From Phenylobacterium sp. J367 (GTDB lineage: Bacteria > Pseudomonadota > Alphaproteobacteria > Caulobacterales > Caulobacteraceae): a stretch of 64,000 nt of DNA. Below are positions 57,727 to 64,000 of the stretch, piece after piece; position 1 is the first letter of the stretch, and each line of letters starts with the position of its first letter. The notes beneath the pieces were generated by a model, which was not told the origin of the DNA, did no database searches, and saw nothing but the letters and a program-made list of their open reading frames with translations. The position numbers and the translations under genes are program-made. The stretch is taken from assembly GCF_024699985.1 (NCBI RefSeq), contig NZ_JAJONA010000001.1:4222501-4286500 (forward strand), read 5' to 3'.

Positions 57727-58566
57727 TCACTCGGCCCAGCCAGGCTTGCGCCGTTCGAGGAAGGCGCGGACGCCCTCCTGTCCCTCCTTGCCGACGCGCG
57801 CGGCCGCGATCCGGTGGGCCGTGTGCTCCATCAGCCCGTGGTCGATCGGCCGCCCGTGGACCTCGCTCACCAGCCGCTTGGAGGCGGCGACCGCTTCCGG
57901 ACCGCAGGCCATGATCTCGCGGGCTATCCGGTCGCGCGCGGCGTCGAGGGCGGCGGCGTCGGCCACCACCTCGCTGATCAAGCCGATCTTCTCGGCGTGG
58001 GCGGCGTCGAACACCCGGGCGGTGGCGAAGAGGCCGCGGGCGGTCCGAGGGCCGATCGCCTGGATGACATAGGGGCTGATGGTCGCCGGGATCAGGCCGA
58101 GCCGGGCCTCCGAGAAGCTGAACTTCGCGTCCTTCGTGGCGATGGCGAGGTCGCAGGCCGCCGCGACGCCGGCGCCGCCGCCGAAGGCGCCGCCTTCCAC
58201 GAGGGCCACGGTGAGGGCGGGCATGTCCCAGAGCTGCTTCAGCATCACCGCCAGGTCCATGGCGTCCGCGCGGTTGTCACTCTCCGAGCGACCGGCGGCG
58301 GCGCGCATCCACTCCAGGTCGGCGCCGGCGCTGAACATGCCGCCCGCGCCGCGCACAAAGACCACCCGGACGCCTTCGGCGCCGGCCAGCGTCCGGAAGG
58401 CCTCCTCCATCGCGGAGATCAGGTCCGAGTCGAAGGCGTTCTTCCGCTCCGGCCGGTTCAGGGTGACGGTGGCCGCACCCTCCACCGTGGCGTCGATGTC
58501 CACGAGGTTGCTGGTCACGCTGGTGTCCGGAACTTCCACCAGGGGGTCGACGATCGGATTGGTCAT
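57727..58566 (-). CDS. Enoyl-CoA hydratase/isomerase family protein
   Basis: 279 residues from ATG 58566. Crotonase fold: LNRPERKNAFDSDLISAMEE, the first oxyanion-hole segment GMFSAGADLEWM and the second GGAFGGGAGVAAACDLAIA, with catalytic Glu in SFSEARLGLIPA. The pattern around ADLEWM is close to methylglutaconyl-CoA hydratase (leucine catabolism), but no other leucine-pathway gene is adjacent, so I leave it general. Confidence 0.87.
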   Translation of the reverse strand: MTNPIVDPLVEVPDTSVTSNLVDIDATVEGAATVTLNRPERKNAFDSDLISAMEEAFRTLAGAEGVRVVFVRGAGGMFSAGADLEWMRAAAGRSESDNRADAMDLAVMLKQLWDMPALTVALVEGGAFGGGAGVAAACDLAIATKDAKFSFSEARLGLIPATISPYVIQAIGPRTARGLFATARVFDAAHAEKIGLISEVVADAAALDAARDRIAREIMACGPEAVAASKRLVSEVHGRPIDHGLMEHTAHRIAAARVGKEGQEGVRAFLERRKPGWAE

Positions 58567-58665
58567 GATGGGCCTCCTCGTAGGCTGCAAACGCTGACCA
58601 GGGCGGAAGGTCGCGGCGCAAGCCAAGCCATAGCGACGGTCACGGAGCGGCGCTAGGCTCCGAGC

Positions 58666-60453
58666 GTGGGCAGGCTTCCCGAGATTCCAGTGATTCGGCG
58701 CTGGCGCGGTTGTTCAGCCGCGAGCGCGTGCAAGGCGACGCTACCTGGTTCTCGCTGCCGGGCGGCGAAACGCTCTATTCAGCGGGCGATCCAGCCGACC
58801 AGCTCTACTTCGTGCGCGCCGGGCGCCTGGGGGCCTTCCGCCGCACCGCCGGCCAGGATCCGCTGTTCCTGGGCGTGATCCGGCCGGGCGAGCCCGCCGG
58901 GGAGATGGCTCTCGTGGCCGGCGCTCCGCACTCCGCGGATGTGGTCGCGCTGCGCGATTCCGAGATCTTCGCCCTGCCCCGCGATGCCTTCTTCGAGGCC
59001 TGCGAGGAAGATCCCTCGGTGATGACCGAGCTCGCCCGGCTGATGATCCTCCGCTCGCGCCAGGCGGCCGGGCGGGCGGCGGCCGGCGAGCCTTCGGTGT
59101 TCGGCTTCGTGCCGGTGGGCCGGCCGGTAACGCTGCGCCCGATCGTCGACCGCATCGCGCTCGAGATCATGAAGCTCGGCTACTCGGTCACCGTCGTCGG
59201 CGTGGAGGCGGCGAGCGCGCCCACCGAGTGGTACTCCGACGTCGAGCGCACCCACGACTTCGTGCTCTACGTCGCCGAGGCCGCCGACATCGCCTGGCGC
59301 CCAGCAGGTTTCCCGGCAGGTTGATCGCCTGTTCCGGGTGGGCCAGGGCAATCGCCAGCCGCCCAAGGCGGTGGCGGAGGCCGCGTTCACCGGGCCGCTG
59401 CAGGCCCAGCAGCTCGTCGACCTGATCCTCCTTCAGCCCGCCAACGCCGAGCGACCGCACGGGTCCCAGGCCTGGGTCGACGCCACCCAGTCGGCGCGGG
59501 TGTTCCACATGCGGCGGGATCACGACGGCGACCTGCAGCGGATCGCGCGCGTCCTGACCGGCCAGTCCGTCGGTCTGGTGCTCTCCGGTGGCGGCGCGCG
59601 GGCCTACGCCCACATCGGCGCCGTGCGTGCACTGCGCCAGCGGGGCGTGCCCATCGATTTCCTGGGCGGCGTGTCCATGGGGGCGATCATCGCCGCGGGC
59701 GTGGCGCTGGAGTGGAGCGACCAGGAACTCGACCAGCGGATCCGGAACGCCTTCGTGGACACCAGCCCGCTCGACGACATCGCCGTGCCGATCCTGGCCA
59801 TGACCCAGGGCCTGAAGGTCAGCGCGCGCCTGCACCAGCATTTCGGCGACGTGGACATCGCTGACATGTGGCTGCCGTTCTACTGCCTGTCCTCGAACCT
59901 GACGACCGGCGCCTATCATCTGCATCGGAGCGGACTGCTCCGCCAGGCGCTCCGGGCGACCATCGCGCTTCCGGGCGTCATGCCTCCCGCCACCGAGGGC
60001 AACAACGTGCTGGTGGACGGGGCGGTGATGAACAATTTCCCCACCGACGTGATGCGTGCGGCCCAGCTCGGCCCCATCGTCGGCGTCGATGTCACCGGCG
60101 CCAGGAGCATCACGGCGGACGACGTGGCGCGGCCCTCGTCGATCTGGCGCTGGATCTGGTCGGGGCAGTGGCGGAGGGGCCCGCCGATCGTCTCGTTGCT
60201 GATGCGGGCGGCCACCGTGTCCACAGGCCGCGACCTCGCCGCCTCCCGGGCCGCCGCGGATGTGCTGGTGCAGCCGGATGTCTCCCGCGTCGAAATCCGC
60301 GACTGGAGCGCCTATGCGCCGGGCGTGAAGGCCGGGTACACGGCGATGGTCGAGGCGCTCGACAAGCTCGATCGCCCTGTTCAGGAGCTGCGCCGCCGCC
60401 AGAGCCTGGACGAGCGCGACGACCCGCGCCTGCTCATCGCCTCGGCAGGTTGA
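58666..60453 (+). CDS. Cyclic-nucleotide-binding patatin-like phospholipase, NTE type (two frameshifts)
   Basis: About 595 residues after repair. Residues 15-130 are a cNMP-binding domain (GGETLYSAGDPADQLYFVRA, GEPAGEMALVAGAPHSADV). A linker of Rossmann-like character follows (PVTLRPIVDRIALEIMKLG). The patatin domain has oxyanion loop SGGGARAYAHIG, nucleophile GVSMG and catalytic Asp in VDGAVMNNFP. This is the architecture of neuropathy target esterase. One base is missing at 58687-58688 (inferred; joins GTG 58666 to the domain) and one C is extra at 59300-59302 (joins DIAWR to QQVSRQVDRLF). Confidence 0.88.
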
Positions 60454-60549
60454 TCACGCCTGCGACAAACCCCCGCTCCGGGCTTTGCGAACACCCGCGA
60501 CGCATCCCATATTGGGCGTCCTGTTCAACAGCTGAAAGGAGGTGACCCA

Positions 60550-60615
60550 GTGTCTCATAGTTTCATCCGTAGCTCGGTGACCGTGACCTGGACCTCCGCT
60601 GAGGTCCGCGCCTAG
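60550..60615 (+). CDS. Putative 21-residue microprotein with perfect Shine-Dalgarno
   Basis: GTG start at 60550, preceded 5 bases upstream by AAAGGAGGTGA, an 11-base exact complement of the 16S rRNA 3' end. The peptide begins MSHSFIRSSV and ends TSAEVRA. It contains one Trp and no signal or membrane segment. A terminator follows at 60659. It lies alone between the patatin gene and the converging GH43 gene. It may be a real small protein or a regulatory leader; I cannot tell which. Confidence 0.5.
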   Translation: MSHSFIRSSVTVTWTSAEVRA

Positions 60616-60658
60616 GCCAACTGGCAAGGTTCGGCGCCGCCATGCGGACCGACTATGG

Positions 60659-60690
60659 AAGGGCCGCTCCAGCGATGGGGCGGCCCTTTG
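60659..60690. terminator. Terminator between the microprotein and GH43 genes
   Basis: AAGGGCCGCTCC / GGGGCGGCCCTT stem with AGCGAT loop. It has T-rich bases after the stem on the plus strand and lies just 3' of the GH43 stop on the minus strand, so it may serve both. Confidence 0.75.
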
Positions 60691-60694
60691 CATT

Positions 60695-62327
60695 TCAGGG
60701 GATCGTCGGATCGCGGCGGTAGGCCCGCTCCTCGTAGTCGAACCAGTCGAAGTCGGCGGCGCGGCCGCCGCCCGACGTGTCCTGGCAGGCGACCCCGACG
60801 AAGGCTCCGGTGAAGTTCGGCTGTCCCGGCTGGGTGGCCTCGTCCGAAAGAATCGAGGCGTCGAACACCTCCGGCAGCCAGGACCAGCCCTGGCCTTCCG
60901 GCGCGTAGCCGAAGCGAAGGCGCTCGCAGTCCACCTCGACCCGGAGCCGGATGGGGCCGTCGGGGATCGCCATCGGCTTCGTGAAGGCGTCGCCCTGCGG
61001 ACTGTCCGGCAGGGCCGACATCACCTGCAGCACCCGGCCCAGCGCCGCGTCGTGGGTGACGTGCAGATAGTGGAACTTCGAGCCGCCGTAGTAGCAGACG
61101 AGGCCGGCCGCCTGCTGGAAGTGGGCCGGCGCGAAGTCCATCAGGGTCTCGGCGCGGTAGCAGAACGCCTGCTGGCGGCGCGCCACCAGCGCCTGACGGA
61201 ACAGGCTGCCGAGGCTTTCGCGGCCGAACAGGCGGAGCCAGCCGGGACGCTCGGCGAGACTGAACAGCTCCTCCGGATAGGGCGTTCGCAGCCACTGGAA
61301 ATCGAGGGGAAGGCCCGGCTCGTCGAAGTCGGCGCGGACCGGGGTCGGCGGCCAGGGATGCGGCGCGAGGCCCGGCGGCTCGGCGACGATCTCCGGTGTC
61401 CCCCTGCCCGTCCCGGGTCCTGAGCCAGCCGTCCGCGCCCCAGACCATCGGCTGCAGCGCCGTTTCGCGGCCAAGGACGCAGCGGCCGCGGTTGGGCAGC
61501 GGACGGCCGCAGAGGTAGGCCGCCCACGTCGCGCCGTCGGCGGTCTCCACGAGGTCGGCGTGGCCGGCCCGCTGCAGGGGCGCGTGCGGCCGGTCGCGGC
61601 TGGTGAGGATCGGCCCGTCGGGATGGAGCTCGTAGGGGCCGAGGAGCTCCCGCGAGCGGGCCATCGTCACCGCGTGGCCCCAGCCGGTGCCGCCCTCGGC
61701 GGTGATAAGGTAGTACCAGCCGTCGCGGCGATAGAGGTGCGGCGCTTCGGTGAGCCCGAGCGGCGTGCCCTCGAAGATCACCCGGCGCTCGCCGACGAGC
61801 GCGCGGGCCTTGTGGTCGTATTCCTGGAGCACGATGCCGGCGAAGCGGTTGCGGCCCGGACGGTGGTCCCAGAGTTGGTTCAGCAGGTACTTGCGACCGT
61901 CGGCGTCGTGGAACAGCGAAGGGTCGAATCCGGACGAGTTCAGGAAGGTCGGATCCGACCATTCGCCGTCGATCTGGTCGGCGGTGACCAGATAGTTGTG
62001 GAAGTCGCGGAGCGACGCCCCCGACGCGCCGCCGACCGTCGTCCGGCCGTAGCGCTTCACATCGGTATAGATCAGCCAGAAGCGGTCGTCGGCGTGGGTC
62101 AGGCAGGGCGCCCAGACGCCGCAGGAATCCGGGTCGCCGCGCATGTCGAGCTGGGAAGGCCGATGCAGCGGCCGGGAGAGCAGCCGCCAGTTCACCAGGT
62201 CGCGCGAATGGTGGATCTGGACGCCTGGGAACCACTCGAAGGTGGAGGTGGCGATGTAGAAGTCCTCGCCGACCCGGACAATCGACGGATCGGGGTTGAA
62301 GCCCCTGAGGATCGGATTGCGGATCAT
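60695..62327 (-). CDS. Glycoside hydrolase family 43 (beta-xylosidase/arabinofuranosidase type, frameshifted)
   Basis: About 543 residues. The five-bladed propeller starts NPILRGFNPDPSIVRVGEDF, where the Asp in NPDPS is the catalytic base. GVWAPCLTHADDRFWLIY, FDPSLFHDADGRKYLLN and LTEAPHLYRRDGWYYLI (acid Glu) follow. The C-terminal ~200 residues form the GH43 beta-sandwich (QALVARRQQAFCYRAETLMD). One extra base lies in the C run 61400-61404. No signal peptide, so it acts on imported oligosaccharides. ATGA overlap with the transporter gene supports one transcription unit. Confidence 0.9.
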
Positions 62328-63578
62328 CCGCGGCGCCCGGCCGGGTCGCGCACCAGCGTCCACAGCACCACAGTGCCGACAAGGTCGAGGACGCCGAGCG
62401 CCACGAAGAACGGGTCGTAACCGACGCTGGCGACGAGGCCGCCGATCAGCAGCGAGAAGATGAGCACGCCGAGGTTGCCCATGGTCCCGGCCATGCCCGC
62501 GACGGTGGCGACCTCGCTGCGCCGGAACAGGTCGGAGGCCATGGTGATGACGGTCACGGACAGGGTCTGGTGGGCGAAACCGCCGAGGCAGAGCAGCGCG
62601 ATCGCCACATATGGGCTCTCGACCCGACCGACGAACATCATCCCGGTCATCAGGATCGCGCCCAAGGTGAAGGCGCCGCGCCGGGCGTTGATCAGGCTGA
62701 CCCCCATGCGCTGCAGCCAGAGAACCACCGTCGGCCCGAACAGGCAGCCGAGGTCGGCGGCGACGAAGGGCAGCCAGGCGAACAGCGCGATCTGCTTCAG
62801 GTCGAAGCCGCGGGTGGTGACCAGGTAGAGCGGCACCCAGAAGGAGAGCGTCCCCCACGTGGGGTCGGCCAGGAACCGGGGGAGCGCGATGCCCCAGAAA
62901 TTGCGCTGGCGCAGCAGGCTGAAGATCGCCGGGCGCGTGGCGGCGTCGGTGAGATGGGCCTCCTGGCCGGCGGTGATGCGTTCGCGCTCCTCGCGCGACA
63001 TCGCCTTGTGGCGGTCGGGCGCCTCGTAGAACCCGGAGCCAAAGCACCAGCCAGACGAGACCGAGCGCACCGGTGATCAGGAAGGCAGCTCGCCAGTTCC
63101 AGGTGAGGATCGCCCAAGCGACCAGCGGCGGGGCCAGCATGGAGCCCACCGACGCCCCGATATTGAAGACCCCGCCGGCCAGGCCCCTCTCCTTGGCGGG
63201 GAACCAGGTGGCGACCGCCTTCATGCCCGCCGGTTGGGCGCACCCCTCGGCGAGGCCCAGGGCGGCGCGCAGCGCGGCGAACCCCTGCCAGCTGCCGGCC
63301 AGCGCATGGGCCATGGAGATCAGCGACCAGGCGCCGGCGAAGATGGCCAAGCCCCACTTCAGGCCGATGGAATCGAGGACATAGCCGCAAAGCGGCTGGA
63401 GCATGATGCCCAGCTGGAAGGCGCTGGTGATCCAGCCGTACTGCTCGGTCGTGATGCCCAGATCGGTCATCAGCGTCGGCGCGGCCACTCCCATGGTGGA
63501 GCGGGTGAGGTAGTTGATGATCGCGCCCAGCATCACCAGGCCGATGATCCACCACCGGAGCGCCTTCAGCGTCGGCAT
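62324..63578 (-). CDS. MFS transporter, anion:cation symporter (ExuT-like) family (frameshifted)
   Basis: About 417 residues with some 12 hydrophobic segments. GAIINYLTRSTMGVAAPTL near the start and AEGCAQPAGMKAVATWFPAK are typical of hexuronate/sugar-acid permeases. The extra base in the C run 63032-63034 breaks LVLWL from FYEAPDRHKAMS. It precedes GH43 with an ATGA overlap, so it probably imports a xylan- or uronate-derived sugar for that enzyme. Confidence 0.87.
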
Positions 63579-63704
63579 CGCGTTTCCTCGCGCCGCTCTG
63601 CCGGCGGCTATGATGTTACCGCTATCATCGTTCGGCCAAGCTCGTCCAGCCTGGGCTGTTCCAGACGTCATGGACGGACCGCACGCCCTCGCTAAGCTCC
63701 GGGC

Positions 63705-64000
63705 ATGCCTGTCAGCTCCAGACCCGTCGGCGACCACCTGCGCGAATGGCGCCAGCGGCGGCGCCTAAGCCAGCTCGACCTCGCCCTCGATGCCGAGATC
63801 TCCACCCGCCATCTGAGCTTCGTGGAGACCGGTCGCGCGCAACCGAGCCGCGAGATGATCCTGCACCTGGCCGAGCAGCTGGATGTCCCGCTGCGGGAGC
63901 GCAACGTGCTGCTGGTGGCCGCCGGCTTCGCGCCGGTCTTCCCAGAACGGGCTCTGGACGACCCAGAGATGTCGGCCGCCCGCCGCGCCGTCGACGTGAT
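63705..64000 (+). CDS. XRE-family transcriptional regulator, MmyB type (partial)
   Basis: 98 residues visible; the 3' end is outside the window. The HTH is LREWRQRRRLSQLDLALDAE followed by ISTRHLSFVETGRAQPSREM, then RNVLLVAAGFAPVFPERALD, the hallmark of the MmyB-like group whose C-terminal domain binds a small ligand. Divergent from the MFS gene across 126 bases. Whether it controls that operon is unknown. Confidence 0.85.
   Translation, partial: MPVSSRPVGDHLREWRQRRRLSQLDLALDAEISTRHLSFVETGRAQPSREMILHLAEQLDVPLRERNVLLVAAGFAPVFPERALDDPEMSAARRAVDV

Noticed and set aside
60695..63578. A single ~1,000-residue transporter-glycosidase fusion on the minus strand
   Set aside because: The MFS N-terminus and the GH43 N-terminus happen to share a frame because of an extra base at 63032-63034. 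The true genes overlap only by ATGA at 62324-62327.

Overview
The window is high-GC (around 70% by eye), gene-dense bacterial DNA and looks like a member of the Caulobacteraceae, most plausibly Phenylobacterium or a close relative. The evidence is a divK-pleD pair, a mipZ gene very close to the Caulobacter form, clpS-clpA next to a zinc-finger DinB, a phasin, TonB-dependent receptors, and split gatB / gatCA loci. It is chromosomal. I found no rRNA, tRNA, CRISPR array, insertion sequence, integrase or origin.

Layout. 1-4.7 kb: a minus-strand operon gabT-gabD-substrate-binding protein-permease-ATPase (4-aminobutyrate-type catabolism plus a polar amino-acid importer; the ATPase runs off the left edge). 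4.9-7.3 kb: a TonB-dependent receptor. 7.5-13.3 kb: a small secreted protein, LysR regulator plus hydroxyacid dehydrogenase, methylmalonate-semialdehyde dehydrogenase, and an exported amidohydrolase. 13.6-17.5 kb: HTH regulator plus SulP transporter, two small proteins, a YfcG-like GST and an RcnB-like protein. 17.5-23.5 kb: gatB, two tandem secreted paralogues, gatA-gatC, ruvX, a small glycosyltransferase and a DUF1993 protein. 23.6-34.9 kb: a core plus-strand run pyrB, dihydroorotase-like gene, plsY, dprA, topA, hydrolase, rnr, NUDIX, rpmG. 35.1-36.4 kb: a visibly lower-GC, unrecognised two-gene module. 36.4-43.1 kb: pleD, divK, HAD hydrolase, dinB, clpS, clpA. 43.1-49.6 kb: PhyH-like dioxygenase, HIT, DUF4287 protein, a tightly overlapped RidA-GDPD-acyltransferase operon, phasin and a D,D-carboxypeptidase with SPOR domain. 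49.6-51.9 kb: DnaJ-like protein, mipZ, panC. 52.3-57.2 kb: two tandem GH16 glycanases with RTX repeats, sharing about 1.4 kb almost identically. 57.3-64 kb: DUF1489 protein, enoyl-CoA hydratase, a cyclic-nucleotide-binding patatin (NTE-like), a putative 21-residue microprotein, GH43 plus an MFS sugar-acid transporter, and an XRE/MmyB regulator running off the right edge.

Sequence quality. At least 18 genes, including topA, mipZ, panC, rnr and dprA, are broken by single-base indels. I located 29 such sites: 22 extra bases and 7 missing ones, almost all in short G/C runs. Genes expected to be essential are hit and reading continues perfectly in the next frame, so these look like sequencing or assembly errors. 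Each affected gene is given below as one CDS with the shift sites stated.

The most interesting items are the unexplained low-GC gene pair at 35.1-36.4 kb, the recently duplicated GH16/RTX glycanases with a triplicated C-terminal module, the dihydroorotase paralogue lacking its metal ligands next to pyrB, a cluster of TGCA palindromes between the phasin and carboxypeptidase genes, and a tiny ORF behind a perfect Shine-Dalgarno.
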